A program made the translations under genes and the position numbers. From Flammeovirga sp. OC4 (lineage in GTDB: Bacteria > Bacteroidota > Bacteroidia > Cytophagales > Flammeovirgaceae): DNA of 64,000 bases. This document shows positions 45,794 through 55,021 of the stretch, piece by piece (position 1 is the stretch's first letter; every line of letters starts with the position of its first letter). Location: the NCBI RefSeq assembly GCF_000812565.1, contig NZ_JTAM01000001.1, positions 310,001 through 374,000 of the forward strand. Direction: 5' to 3'. The notes under the pieces were generated by a model. That model had not been told where the DNA came from. It did not search any database and saw only the letters and a program-made list of their open reading frames with translations.

Positions 45794-46462
45794 TTAGTAA
45801 AAATGAAAGTAGCTTCTTCCCTTTTTAGTGATTTCCCATCGATCCATATCATTGACGACAAGGTGATCAACGTAAGCCTCTTTCTTTAAGGCTTCCAGAC
45901 TATTTTTAACGTCTTCTTCACAAAGGTTGGTATCTTCCATCAAACCTTCCACCTTTCTACGTTTTTGAGGAAGTTTATTTTTCATAGCTTCCAGCACTGA
46001 AAATTCATTGCCGCTTATCTCTTTCAAATCTGTCTTATCAAATTCTATAAACTTCTCTTCATAACCTTCGGTAACAATCTCTTCCACTCCTTCCTCTATA
46101 CTATTGATCTTATTCTTCAATTGTTCCATTAAAACCTTATCTCCAATAGAAGTTATAAATCGTCTGGCAAAAATACTTGCAATTAGACACAAGCCAATCA
46201 ATTCTAAAAACTCTTCTGTAGTGGCTGTTTCGGGTACAAAATTGAAGGAGGTGAATTTTAAAAATAAGGGAATCATTAAGGAAGCTCCCACTCCAAGGAA
46301 TAGGCATTGTAATAAAGTCTGCTGTTTATCTTCCTGACTTGGAAACTCATGAAAGTAATTAATCACTCCTCCTATTAATCCTACAATGACCAATATCAAG
46401 ATGGTATAAAAAAGGCCTGAACCGAAAAAAAATTGCTGAAGAGCAGGGGGATGACTGTGCAT
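45794..46462 (-). CDS. YLATT-like three-TM membrane protein with winged-helix-like C-terminus
   Basis: This 222-residue protein has three N-terminal membrane helices (about 10-35, 47-70, 84-105). The region 'GVINYFHEFPSQEDKQQTLLQCLFLGVGASLMIPLFLKF...LELIGLCLIASIFARRFITSIGDKVL' resembles the YEATS-like-associating three-TM (YLATT) domain. That domain is proposed to act with YEATS-like modules in membrane conflict or signalling systems. A coiled linker follows, then a C-terminal segment resembling a winged helix ('CEEDVKNSLEALKKEAYVDHLVVNDMDRWEITKKGRSYF'). The identification is by pattern, and no pYEATS gene is adjacent. Confidence 0.65.
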   Translation of the reverse strand: MHSHPPALQQFFFGSGLFYTILILVIVGLIGGVINYFHEFPSQEDKQQTLLQCLFLGVGASLMIPLFLKFTSFNFVPETATTEEFLELIGLCLIASIFARRFITSIGDKVLMEQLKNKINSIEEGVEEIVTEGYEEKFIEFDKTDLKEISGNEFSVLEAMKNKLPQKRRKVEGLMEDTNLCEEDVKNSLEALKKEAYVDHLVVNDMDRWEITKKGRSYFHFY

Positions 46463-46526
46463 AATATTATTGATTTTATTGTTGCTTTAGTTTCTTTTTT
46501 AAAAATAACAATTTGGTTTTGACTTT

Positions 46527-47642
46527 TTAAAATAAGGTCTGCGTATAATTTATTTTTTTATAAAATTCCTCAATTTTCATTTCTATTAAGGCACTCTTTG
46601 CATCAGTACACCCCATTTCAAAAGCCTTTGTGAGAAAAGATTCACTGGACTCAAAATCTTCCTGTAAATGCTTAATATAGCCCATAAGAGTATAAATTGA
46701 ACGTATATTAGAATCTAAATTAACTACACTGTTTAACTCGGTTAAAGCACTATCATATTCCTGTTTTGCTGTATAATGAAACCCTTTCAATAAAAATGGC
46801 TGAATAACCATAATATTTTCAATCTTATTGATTATCTCAAGAAATCTATTCTGATTTGTCTCTTGAACAAGATTTTCAATCCAAAACTCTTTATTAAACT
46901 GCTCTTCTCCTTTTAGGTTTTTCATTAGTTTAATCCATTTTAAGCTATTGGTGGTTATTAAATCTTTATACAACTCCTCGGCTTTGTTAAATTTATTATC
47001 ATGAAATAAACAAAACGACCTTATTAACTTAGCCATAGGATAATTTGGGTTTAGCTCAATACTTCTATTTATACTATTTAGAGCTTTACCGTATTTTTCT
47101 AATTTCAATAAGGTTCTTGATAAATGATAGAGTGCTAAACTGTTATCTTTTTGCAGGGATAAAGAATGAAGAAAATCGCTTTCTGCTTTTATGTAGTTTT
47201 TATCAAAGTAATGTATTATTCCTCTAGCTAGAAAATATTCTGCTTTTGAGGCATCAATTTTAAGGCATGATTCTATGTACTGAAGAGCTTTAACTCTATT
47301 ATTACAATGCAAATGAAAGTTATATGCATTGTAATAGATTTCAGGCTTCTCTTTCTCAAAAGGCAAATCGTATTTATGTATTAGACTTATAGCTTCTTCA
47401 AGTAATTGGCGAGAATCTATAATATCTCCTTTTTTTAAATTGATAGCGTTAAGATACATTACATGAAACTTCAAGATGTAATACACTCTCTTCACTATTC
47501 GCAATGGGTTCTTCATTCTTAAAAAAAATTTGTGCAACGAAATATTTATCAAATATAAATCCAATTGAGAAATTAATTTCAACGCAAACAATATTGGTCG
47601 CTTTTTCTCTATCTTCCGATAAAGACAATTTTCGCTTAACAT
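46527..47642 (-). CDS. TPR-repeat protein
   Basis: The product of about 371 residues contains consecutive tetratricopeptide-type repeats. Examples are 'AEYFLARGIIHYFDKNYIKAESDFLHSLSLQKDNSLALYHLSRTLLKLEKYGKALNSINRSIELNPNYPMAKLIRSF' and 'IYTLMGYIKHLQEDFESSESFLTKAFEMGC'. The start is uncertain: GTG at 47648, ATG at 47642 or ATG at 47516. I use the ATG at 47642. TPRs are protein-binding scaffolds, and no enzyme domain is visible. Confidence 0.75.
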   Translation of the reverse strand: MLSENCLYRKIEKKRPILFALKLISQLDLYLINISLHKFFLRMKNPLRIVKRVYYILKFHVMYLNAINLKKGDIIDSRQLLEEAISLIHKYDLPFEKEKPEIYYNAYNFHLHCNNRVKALQYIESCLKIDASKAEYFLARGIIHYFDKNYIKAESDFLHSLSLQKDNSLALYHLSRTLLKLEKYGKALNSINRSIELNPNYPMAKLIRSFCLFHDNKFNKAEELYKDLITTNSLKWIKLMKNLKGEEQFNKEFWIENLVQETNQNRFLEIINKIENIMVIQPFLLKGFHYTAKQEYDSALTELNSVVNLDSNIRSIYTLMGYIKHLQEDFESSESFLTKAFEMGCTDAKSALIEMKIEEFYKKINYTQTLF

Positions 47643-47741
47643 TCGCACAAGTAGAACTCTAACTCTCTGTACCTAATATACTTAAAGCTATAACAAGTTG
47701 AATCTTAATTCAACTACTACTTAGGTTTGACCTTTTATCAA

Positions 47742-47776
47742 AAACAAAAAACACTAGCCTGAAACAAGCTAGCGTT
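47742..47776 (-). terminator. Terminator of the T9SS protein gene
   Basis: On the minus strand ACGCTAGC pairs with GGCTAGTGT (one G-T pair), followed by six T. It lies about 25 bp past the stop at 47798. Confidence 0.8.
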
Positions 47777-47797
47777 TATACATGTTATTGTCCTATT

Positions 47798-49618
47798 TTA
47801 CAGTTTTAAAATTCTTTTGGTTGTACTCCTAGTTTTAATGTAGTACATCCCATGTTCTAGGTTAGAAAAATCTAAAACCGAGAAATAATCATTTTGTTTG
47901 ATGAATGGCACCTTAAAAGTCATTTCTTGCCCCATTGCATTATAAACTCTTAGTTGACTTCTCTCAGCTACGGAAGCTTCAACTTTTATTTCAGTAATGA
48001 CAGGGTTTGGGTAAACTTTTATATCTACTTCCAAATCATCGAAAACTACCACTCTTACGATGTCACTGTATTCAAATTTTCCATCAAAATCAGTTTGTTT
48101 TAATCGATAGAAAGAGGTCCCTTGGTAAGGATTATGATCCATCATCGAATATCTTAAGGTAACAGAGGAGTTACCTGCGCCATCAATTGTTCCGAGGGTC
48201 TCCCAATCTTGTCCAGTCTTTGAACGGTACACCGTAAAATAATCGTTATTGATTTCTGTAGAAGTTTCCCATTCCAAATAAACTTCCCCACTCGATGCTA
48301 CTTCTGCTTCAAAGTAATTTAATACAATCGGTAAATCGTCTAAGTTCTGCACTGTACCAATCGTAAATCGAGCATGGTCGGTAATTACTCCTACTGCATT
48401 AAATTGGAAAATGCCATTTTCTACTTCAATCGCACCATCAATACTTGTAGCATTCTCAAATGAACCATCATTATCTGTGTCAACTAAAAGTCTTAGGCTT
48501 TCAACATCTAAAGCTTCTAGTTCAGGAAGTTCAAACTGAAGATCCACATTTCCTACATCAATAGACCTCTTGATAATGTCAACCTCACTTACTCTCCATA
48601 CCCTTTCTATTCTAGCGTGTAAATCAGTAGGTTTATCAAAGTTTTTATTCATTTCGAGACCTCCATTATCGTGCCCCCAAAACATAAATTTATTGTTACT
48701 TAAATTGGTAGGATTGGAGATCGTAACAATACCCGAACCTCTTGCACTGCTATTGACATCTGAAAGAAGTTGTCCTATTCCAGCTACATCATGATCATAG
48801 TTTCCATTTAACGGTGTATCATGCTCGTATAAATCAAAGAATGATGAAATCTCAATGTCGTATTTAGCAGAAAGGTAGTTATGGACAAAATAAAGATTGA
48901 ATGCACTTACTTCCTCATAGACAATAACTTCCGCTATATCTCCATGAAAGGTATTATCATTGTGCCCAAGACCAATTGTACCTATTGTAAAATTAGAAGA
49001 GGCCACCCCACTTGAAAAAGCAGTAAATGTTGTTTCTACTCCCCCATTCTTAAAAACATAAGAAAGTGAGGAACTGCTATTTTGAAAAGCCACTGAAGTA
49101 ATCACGGGTTTATTTTCTGGGAAAATATCTCCCACACCTATTAATGTTCCAGCACCTGTTCCAACCACATTACTATAGTAACCACCATTATCCATGATAT
49201 AGCGTCCACCATTCACCTTTTTATCACCCCATACACCACCCGGAGTAGCACTTGTAGGTTTGTAAACAGCAATAATTGTTATGTTTGGATGAAGACCATT
49301 ATTTATAGACAGATCTGTCGCGATCTGATCATACTTTTTATTACCTGATCTAACACCATCAAAAGTTATTGCATCGTAGCCATTGATTGAAGAAGGGTTG
49401 ATTTTAATTCCTCCTGTAATGGTATTTTTTACCGAGTTACCCGATAAATCCTCAATTGAAATAATTTTATTTTCGCTTATTATTCCTACACTCGCATTTA
49501 ACCAATATTTCAAGTTAGAGGAACCGTCTGCAGAACCTATACCGCCTGGTCCTGTTTGAGTATAAGCCACTTGTAATGAACACACTACTGCTAATAAAAA
49601 TAGTACAGCTTTCATCAT
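47798..49618 (-). CDS. Type IX secretion cargo protein (laminin-G-like N-terminus, C-terminal sorting domain)
   Basis: From the ATG at 49618 the product has 606 residues with a signal peptide (MMKAVLFLLAVVCSLQVAYT). A longer frame to 49663 is less likely. The N-terminal 'SSNLKYWLNASVG...IEDLSGNSVKNTI' resembles concanavalin-A/LamG-like domains of Bacteroidota surface proteins. The middle (about 270-420) resembles DUF8202, with 'DLYEHDTPLNGNYDHDVAGIGQ'. The C-terminus has the type A sorting signature ('VYPNPVITEIKVEA', 'YNAMGQEM', 'GMYYIKT'). It is likely exported and anchored on the surface. The binding target is unknown. Confidence 0.85.
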   Translation of the reverse strand: MMKAVLFLLAVVCSLQVAYTQTGPGGIGSADGSSNLKYWLNASVGIISENKIISIEDLSGNSVKNTITGGIKINPSSINGYDAITFDGVRSGNKKYDQIATDLSINNGLHPNITIIAVYKPTSATPGGVWGDKKVNGGRYIMDNGGYYSNVVGTGAGTLIGVGDIFPENKPVITSVAFQNSSSSLSYVFKNGGVETTFTAFSSGVASSNFTIGTIGLGHNDNTFHGDIAEVIVYEEVSAFNLYFVHNYLSAKYDIEISSFFDLYEHDTPLNGNYDHDVAGIGQLLSDVNSSARGSGIVTISNPTNLSNNKFMFWGHDNGGLEMNKNFDKPTDLHARIERVWRVSEVDIIKRSIDVGNVDLQFELPELEALDVESLRLLVDTDNDGSFENATSIDGAIEVENGIFQFNAVGVITDHARFTIGTVQNLDDLPIVLNYFEAEVASSGEVYLEWETSTEINNDYFTVYRSKTGQDWETLGTIDGAGNSSVTLRYSMMDHNPYQGTSFYRLKQTDFDGKFEYSDIVRVVVFDDLEVDIKVYPNPVITEIKVEASVAERSQLRVYNAMGQEMTFKVPFIKQNDYFSVLDFSNLEHGMYYIKTRSTTKRILKL

Positions 49619-49981
49619 AGTAAAACAATAAAAGTAACAAGACATCAATATTTCGGAGTGCATTAAAATACAGTAATTGTCTTCGTGTAGATTGTAATTT
49701 TTTATCGAAATACAATATTTTTATTTCAATTCTCTTTTGACTTCTATTAATGCCATAGATCAAATACTATTTTTATCATTTTTGGTTGATTGTCTTTACG
49801 TTTATTCGCTAAAACTTTTTAGCAAAAAAAGAGATTACCCTTTTTTAGGATAATCTCCAAAGTTGTCTTATTGTAAGAATGAAGTCTACCTTTAGTATAT
49901 TACACTATATACTTCCTATTGATAACTTTAAGGGTCAATGGAATCGCTAACATTAGTCTACAGAGTAATACGCTCTATTCA
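49619..49981. other. Intergenic region between the T9SS gene and the SDR gene
   Basis: No gene is supported here. It contains the SDR terminator near 49824-49858. The part closest to 49618 should hold the promoter of the T9SS gene, but no clear -33/-7 pair was found. Confidence 0.55.
49824..49858 (-). terminator. Terminator of the SDR gene
   Basis: On the minus strand GAGATTATCC pairs with GGGTAATCTC (one mismatch) and is followed by seven T. It lies about 125 bp after the SDR stop. Confidence 0.75.
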
Positions 49982-50677
49982 TTAGATATCTCCCAATTGA
50001 GGTCTCACTACAAGGTCTTCTACTACCGCACTGTCAGAAAGTTTGTAAGCTGACATCACTAGATCTGCAATATCTTCTGATTTCATAAAGCGGTCTTCAG
50101 GAAGGTCTACCCCTGCCCAGCTATTCGTATAAGTAGCACCAGGCATTACAGAAGTTACTTTTACATTATGAGGCTTCATTTCTTCTCTCAAACACTTCGA
50201 AAACCCTAACATGGCATGTTTTGAGATAGAGTAAGAACCCCCATTGGCATAAGCCATAAAAGAAGCTACTGAGGCAATGTTGAAGATATATCCTTTCTTA
50301 TTATCTATCATTGTTTTGATCAACCCTCTTGTGATATAATAAGTAGAGTACATATTGGTTTGCATCATCATTTCAAATGCCCCTTCATCTTCATCATGAA
50401 TTGAGCCCGGTACAAATACACCTGCATTATTGACTAATACTTCTATATCTTCTGATTGTGCATTTACAAAGTCAACAAAAGCTTTACAGTCTTCTTTTTT
50501 GGAAACATCTGCAGAAAATGTTGCCACTTTAACATTGTATTCATTTTCTACTGCTTCCTTTAAAGCTGACAAGTCTTCTTTGTTTCTAGCACATACTACT
50601 ATATTTTTTCCTTCTTGAGCAAATTTCTCAATGATTGCTCTACCAATACCTTTTGTCCCTCCGGTTACAACGATCAT
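49982..50677 (-). CDS. Short-chain dehydrogenase/reductase
   Basis: The 231-residue protein has the classical SDR set: the nucleotide loop TGGTKGIG (5-12), NNAG (83-86), catalytic Ser136, Tyr149 and Lys153 (SYSISK), and 'VMPGATYTNSW' near the end. The nucleotide loop and the arginine in 'VVCARN' favour NADP(H). Substrate is unknown. It is transcribed alone on the minus strand. Confidence 0.94.
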   Translation of the reverse strand: MIVVTGGTKGIGRAIIEKFAQEGKNIVVCARNKEDLSALKEAVENEYNVKVATFSADVSKKEDCKAFVDFVNAQSEDIEVLVNNAGVFVPGSIHDEDEGAFEMMMQTNMYSTYYITRGLIKTMIDNKKGYIFNIASVASFMAYANGGSYSISKHAMLGFSKCLREEMKPHNVKVTSVMPGATYTNSWAGVDLPEDRFMKSEDIADLVMSAYKLSDSAVVEDLVVRPQLGDI

Positions 50678-50818
50678 AATAATCTGATTTTAAATACTTT
50701 CTATTTGTATAAGTTCCAACTTTTAACATAACAAGTCAAAACATGTCATGTCAAGTGGTCTATATTTCTTAATTTTGATTATCGAAACTAAATGAAAAAA
50801 CTTATTTTACCTAATACA

Positions 50819-51229
50819 ATGAATCGCCTAATTTTATTTTCAATTTTTAGCCTACTATGTTCGGGTGCTTTTGCCCAAGAAACATCAATTGCAAACTCTG
50901 AATCGTACAAAAACTTCAGAACTAAAGCACAAACAAATATCATATCTCTTTTTGATGGGACCTCAGAAAAAGCAATGAGCCGTATTGGTGACCTTTCTGT
51001 ACTCAGTTTGAACAAACAAGACCGAAAACAGGAGTCCAACATCAAAACTATCGTTTCGCAAATGCAAAACCTTCTCAATGCTGAGGGTGAACAAGACTTT
51101 AAAAATATCAAATTCCATGGTGCTCAAAAATCAATATGTGATGGCGTTGAAACCGTGGAACTTATCAAGAATAACAGCTTCAAAATAGAAAACTTTGTTG
51201 CCTCATATCTTAACAAATATTTCAAATAA
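50819..51229 (+). CDS. Small secreted hypothetical protein
   Basis: From the ATG at 50819 this gives 136 residues with a signal peptide (MNRLILFSIFSLLCSGAFAQ). A start at 50792 would place nine extra residues in front of it and weaken the signal. The mature part is helical and polar, with 'KQDRKQESNIKTIVSQMQNLLNAEGEQDFKNIKF'. It has no recognised family and is transcribed away from the SDR gene. Confidence 0.7.
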   Translation: MNRLILFSIFSLLCSGAFAQETSIANSESYKNFRTKAQTNIISLFDGTSEKAMSRIGDLSVLSLNKQDRKQESNIKTIVSQMQNLLNAEGEQDFKNIKFHGAQKSICDGVETVELIKNNSFKIENFVASYLNKYFK

Positions 51230-51348
51230 ATTGACTTTATACACCCTAGAAGGTGTTTCAAAGTCACTGTTAATATGTGTTATCAGTTGATTAAAATTAT
51301 ATAACTATAACACTTTTTTCTCCTTACTTTGTAATGTAATTCAAGATC

Positions 51349-51660
51349 ATGGGAGAAGAAGTATTTTTTAGTAGATGGACCAGAAAAGGCTATGCCGTTT
51401 TTAACTCTTTGAAAAAAGAGATCAGAATTGGTATGCTTGATATTCAACTTCATTTTCACTTCCCTCAAATTATAAAAGAAAGTCATTGTATTAGTGCTTT
51501 AATTATGATGAATGAGGATGAAGAATGCCAGAAAGCTGCTTCAATCACTGCTCCTGATTTGAATTCAATATTAGTTTTCAATGAAGCTTTTGTGAACAAA
51601 ACTCCCAATTTGGGACCTTTGACAAGAGTCTTCTATTATTTTAATACAACAAAGCACTGA
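51349..51660 (+). CDS. Small hypothetical protein upstream of the TonB-dependent receptor
   Basis: The 103-residue protein has no signal peptide. It contains 'FFSRWTRKGYAVFNSLKKEIRIGMLDIQLHFHF', with His-rich features but no CxxC or other metal motif that I can support. It is separated from the receptor by a hairpin that overlaps its stop codon, so the two may share a promoter with attenuated read-through. The family is not recognised. Confidence 0.65.
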   Translation: MGEEVFFSRWTRKGYAVFNSLKKEIRIGMLDIQLHFHFPQIIKESHCISALIMMNEDEECQKAASITAPDLNSILVFNEAFVNKTPNLGPLTRVFYYFNTTKH

Positions 51661-51696
51661 TTTTTAGATTTAATAATCTAAATATCAGTGCTTTTT
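51651..51696 (+). terminator. Intra-unit terminator before the TonB-dependent receptor
   Basis: AAAGCACTGAT (51651-51661) pairs with ATCAGTGCTTT (51684 onward), with a second inner stem AGATT/AATCT. A T run follows. The stem starts inside the stop region of the 103-residue gene and ends about 14 bp before the receptor's ATG. Confidence 0.8.
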
Positions 51697-51708
51697 CTAT
51701 TTTTAAGC

Positions 51709-53676
51709 ATGAAAAAACACTACTCAAAGTTAATTGCATTCTTACTTTTCTATTCAATTGGAACCTTAGTCTGGGCTCAAAAAAAAGTTGAAGAAGACAG
51801 CACTAAGATTTCATCTTACTATTTAGAAGAAGTATCCGTAAACTCAGGACGTGTACCTCAAGTTTACTCTGAACAAGCTAGAATTATCACTTATATCGGT
51901 TCAGAAGACATCCAAAAAATGCCAGCTCAAAGTTTTGATCAGGTTCTAAAATATATTGCTTCAGTCGATTTAAAATCGAGAGGACCAATGGATGTACAAG
52001 GTGATGTCATTATCCGTGGTGGTACCTTTGATCAATCATTGATTTTATTGAACGGTGTCAATATGAATAACCCTCAGACAGGTCACCTTAATCTATTTTT
52101 ACCTGTCGATATGGAAGCTGTAAATGCTATTGAAGTTTTGGAAGGTCCTGCCTCTAGAGTATTTGGTGCCAACGCCTTTACTGGAGCCATCAACGTTCAG
52201 ACAAAGCCTTTGGATAAAAATAATATCTACGCCCATGTAATGCATGGAGATTACAACCTTCAAAAGTATGTTGGTAAGGTCAACCTGGCCACTGATAAAA
52301 CGAGACATTTAATTACTGCTTCCTACAACAAAAGTGATGGATATACTAAAAACACGGCATTCGATCATGTCAACGCCTATTATCATGGTAGCTATGATGT
52401 AAAAGGAGGTACTTTTGATTTAACAGCCGGTTTTACTGAGAAAGACTATGATGCAAATGGGTTTTACGGTAACTCTGACACACAACATGAAAGAACTCGA
52501 TTGATGCATGGTTCATTAAGATATACCAATGAAGGAAAGATTAAAGTGACTCCTATGATCTACTGGAATAAGACCTTTGATCATTATGAATGGTGGAAAG
52601 ATAATCCAGTGGCAGACAATCACCATCAAGTCGATGCCGCAGGCTTTAACATCAACACAATTATTCCTTCGGTGTTAGGTAAAACTTCAGTGGGATTTGA
52701 TGTAAGATATGAAGGTATACTAAGTACAAGTTTAGGAACAGATATCACTCCTATTAAAGTACCTTATGAAGATGATATTTTCTATAAAAAAGGAGCTGAA
52801 AGATTCAACTACAGTCTTTTTGTAGAGCACAATGTATTCTTTAAAAAGTTTACCGCATCGGCTGGTATTATGTTGAACTACAACACTCAAGTTGCCACTT
52901 CTCCTTCAAACAATGGATTCAATGTCTTCCCAGGTATTGACGTTTCATACGAAATCAATAAATCATTGAGATTGTTCACTACGCTTAATACTTCAATGCG
53001 TCTTCCTACTTATACTGACTTGTACTATGCGGGCCGTAATAATATTGGAAACCCAGACCTTAAAGAAGAAAAGGCAATGACACTTGAAATAGGTGCTAAG
53101 TATGAAAAAAATGGTATCAATGCTAGTATTTCAGGCTTTAGAAGATGGGGTGAAGATATCATTGATTGGGTAAAAGTAGATACAACTGATGACGGTAAAG
53201 ACATCTTCCAACCTCAAAACTACAACAGTTTAATAATGAGTGGTATTTCACTTAATGCCTCATTCGACTTTAGACGTATTCTTCATCCTGAAGCATTTTT
53301 GCATGCTGTACATTTTTCTGCGGCTTACCTTACTTCTGACAAAAGTGATGAGGATTTAGGTTCTCAATACGTATTGGATTATTTGAATCGTAAAGAAACT
53401 ATTGGAGTAACACATTCATTATTTGTAAAAGGACTGACTGCTAACTGGCAATTTATTCATCAGGATAGAAATGGTGGATACAATGATTACGAGTTAGGCG
53501 AAGTCAAATATGAACCTTTCTACACAATGGATCTTAAAGTAAATTACTACAGAAATAAATTTAATTTTTATGTAGAAGCTTCCAACCTATTTGATGTAGA
53601 GTATCATGATATTGGTAATATCCCAATGCCAGGTAGATGGTTCAGAGGTGGTATTAAAATGGATTTGGATTTTTAG
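51709..53676 (+). CDS. TonB-dependent outer-membrane receptor
   Basis: From the ATG at 51709 the product has 655 residues with a signal peptide (...SIGTLVWAQ). A plug domain follows (about 45-155: 'MPAQSFDQVLKYIASVDLKSRGPMDVQGDVIIRGGTFDQSLILLNGVNMNNPQTGHLN' and 'AIEVLEGPASRVFGANAFTGAINVQT'). The barrel ends with '...GNIPMPGRWFRGGIKMDLDF', having the terminal Phe. BtuB-like receptors share this layout, but no cobalamin riboswitch lies upstream. Substrate is therefore open. TonB and ExbBD genes are not adjacent. Confidence 0.94.
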   Translation: MKKHYSKLIAFLLFYSIGTLVWAQKKVEEDSTKISSYYLEEVSVNSGRVPQVYSEQARIITYIGSEDIQKMPAQSFDQVLKYIASVDLKSRGPMDVQGDVIIRGGTFDQSLILLNGVNMNNPQTGHLNLFLPVDMEAVNAIEVLEGPASRVFGANAFTGAINVQTKPLDKNNIYAHVMHGDYNLQKYVGKVNLATDKTRHLITASYNKSDGYTKNTAFDHVNAYYHGSYDVKGGTFDLTAGFTEKDYDANGFYGNSDTQHERTRLMHGSLRYTNEGKIKVTPMIYWNKTFDHYEWWKDNPVADNHHQVDAAGFNINTIIPSVLGKTSVGFDVRYEGILSTSLGTDITPIKVPYEDDIFYKKGAERFNYSLFVEHNVFFKKFTASAGIMLNYNTQVATSPSNNGFNVFPGIDVSYEINKSLRLFTTLNTSMRLPTYTDLYYAGRNNIGNPDLKEEKAMTLEIGAKYEKNGINASISGFRRWGEDIIDWVKVDTTDDGKDIFQPQNYNSLIMSGISLNASFDFRRILHPEAFLHAVHFSAAYLTSDKSDEDLGSQYVLDYLNRKETIGVTHSLFVKGLTANWQFIHQDRNGGYNDYELGEVKYEPFYTMDLKVNYYRNKFNFYVEASNLFDVEYHDIGNIPMPGRWFRGGIKMDLDF

Positions 53677-53704
53677 TATCAACCTTTTAAAGTATTAATG
53701 AAGA

Positions 53705-53741
53705 GTCACATCACTAAGTATTTAGGGTGTGACTTTTTTTA
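53705..53741 (+). terminator. Terminator of the TonB-dependent receptor gene
   Basis: AGTCACATC (53705-53713) pairs with GGTGTGACT (53727-53735; one T-G pair) and is followed by a T run. Confidence 0.82.
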
Positions 53742-53869
53742 TTTTAAAAATCACAAAAGATTACAATTTGTTGGATCGCTTCTTTTATCAGTTTAGACAA
53801 CTTGACTTTTCTGAATAGATCGGGCCAATATCGATGTCAGAATTAGATGATGTGACTTAATAGCAATAA

Positions 53870-53900
53870 AAAAACGCCTCGGCAATACCAAGGCGTTTAT
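53870..53900. terminator. Bidirectional hairpin terminator
   Basis: AAACGCCTCGG pairs with CCAAGGCGTTT (one mismatch) across a 5-nt loop. It is flanked on the left by an A run and on the right by T-rich sequence. On the minus strand it is the likely terminator of the WD40 gene, about 180 bp from its stop. Confidence 0.75.
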
Positions 53901-54079
53901 TATTTTTCGCTCAAAATAATTAAAAGCTTTACTTTTAATTAAAAGTCTTTATGACAATATATGTCGTAACATATTTGTTTTTTGCTATTTCTATAATTTA
54001 GAATATTGTTACGTAAAAGTAGAGACTCTAGGCAAAGGAGTCAATACCCATAAAGAGGTATTTTTCACAAAAATTCACC

Positions 54080-54994
54080 TTATAATCCTTTAATTTTCCA
54101 TGCTGAAGCCGAATGATCGTCTGAAACTGAAATTACAGTGTCTTCTCCGACCCAAGAAAGACGATTGACAGAAGTGCCATGACCTGCATGTCTCGCCTTA
54201 TCTACAACTTTAAGTAATCTCCAATCTTCAGTTCTCCAGATTTTAACGGATTTATCTTTACTACAAGTTGCAAAGTATTTCCCGTCTTTTCTGAATACGA
54301 CATCATTGATGGTATACATGTGTGCAACAATATCCTGTTGTGTTTCGACAAAGCCATCTAAATTCCACACCCTTAAATGTGCATCTCTACTCCCACTCAC
54401 TAAAAATTGTTGGTCAGGTGTGACTGTAAGTGCAAATACACTATTGGAATGCCCTATCAATTCTCTTACCTCTGATAAGTTTTGCATAGTATACCCTTTA
54501 ATGGTATGATCACTGCACCCTACCCAAACATTTTTCCTTTTCGTATCAACAGCTACAGAACGAATTGACTTTTCTGAGGCCTTCACTTTCTTTGTAATAG
54601 TCCAAGTGGGTAAATCAACAACATATAACCATCCATCACCAGTCCCCACAAACAACTCGTTTTCGAAACGTTCTATTCCAAATACAGCCTGATCTGTTAA
54701 CTTCAATGATTTTAACTCTTTACCAGAAGAAATATCCAACAAGTGAATTCCATCACCGTTTTGGCCTACCACCAATAAATTTTCTTCCACTAAAGGACAC
54801 ATCGAATATACTGTATTGGGTACTTTGGCGATGAGTTTACCTTTATTAGGGTCATCCAAATGCCATTCTACCACAAATCCATCTGCACCAGCAGTATAAA
54901 ATTTTCCTTTATCATCAAAGTGTACTACACTGTATAATCCATCTTTATGACCTCCAAATGTGGCCAATTTTTCTACTTCTAAAATCTGTCTCAT
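54080..54994 (-). CDS. WD40-repeat protein
   Basis: The ATG at 54994 gives 304 residues. The longer frame to 55021 starts inside the repeat element. It is made of WD40-type repeats, for example 'GHSNSVFALTVTPDQQFLVSGSRDAHLRVWNL', 'HMYTINDVVFRKDGKYFATCSKDKSVKIWRT' and 'VNRLSWVGEDTVISVSDDHSASAWKI'. The N-terminal repeat begins 'GGHKDGLYSVVHFDDKGKFYTAGADGFVVEW'. It has no signal peptide and no partner domain. It is a likely cytosolic scaffold of unknown partner. Confidence 0.88.
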   Translation of the reverse strand: MRQILEVEKLATFGGHKDGLYSVVHFDDKGKFYTAGADGFVVEWHLDDPNKGKLIAKVPNTVYSMCPLVEENLLVVGQNGDGIHLLDISSGKELKSLKLTDQAVFGIERFENELFVGTGDGWLYVVDLPTWTITKKVKASEKSIRSVAVDTKRKNVWVGCSDHTIKGYTMQNLSEVRELIGHSNSVFALTVTPDQQFLVSGSRDAHLRVWNLDGFVETQQDIVAHMYTINDVVFRKDGKYFATCSKDKSVKIWRTEDWRLLKVVDKARHAGHGTSVNRLSWVGEDTVISVSDDHSASAWKIKGL

Positions 54995-55021
54995 CTTGAA
55001 ATTTAATTGTAGTAAGTGCAA

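Larger units (their letters stand above)
53677..54079. other. Intergenic region with two terminators
   Basis: No gene is supported. The region holds the receptor's terminator (53705-53741) and a bidirectional hairpin nearer the WD40 gene (53870-53900). The part around 53930-54010 is AT-rich with no recognisable element. Confidence 0.6.

Noticed and set aside
51709-53676. Calling the TonB-dependent receptor BtuB
   Set aside because: Plug similarity alone does not separate B12 receptors from other TonB receptors. The leader has no cobalamin riboswitch core, and the only riboswitch in the window is 46 kb away.
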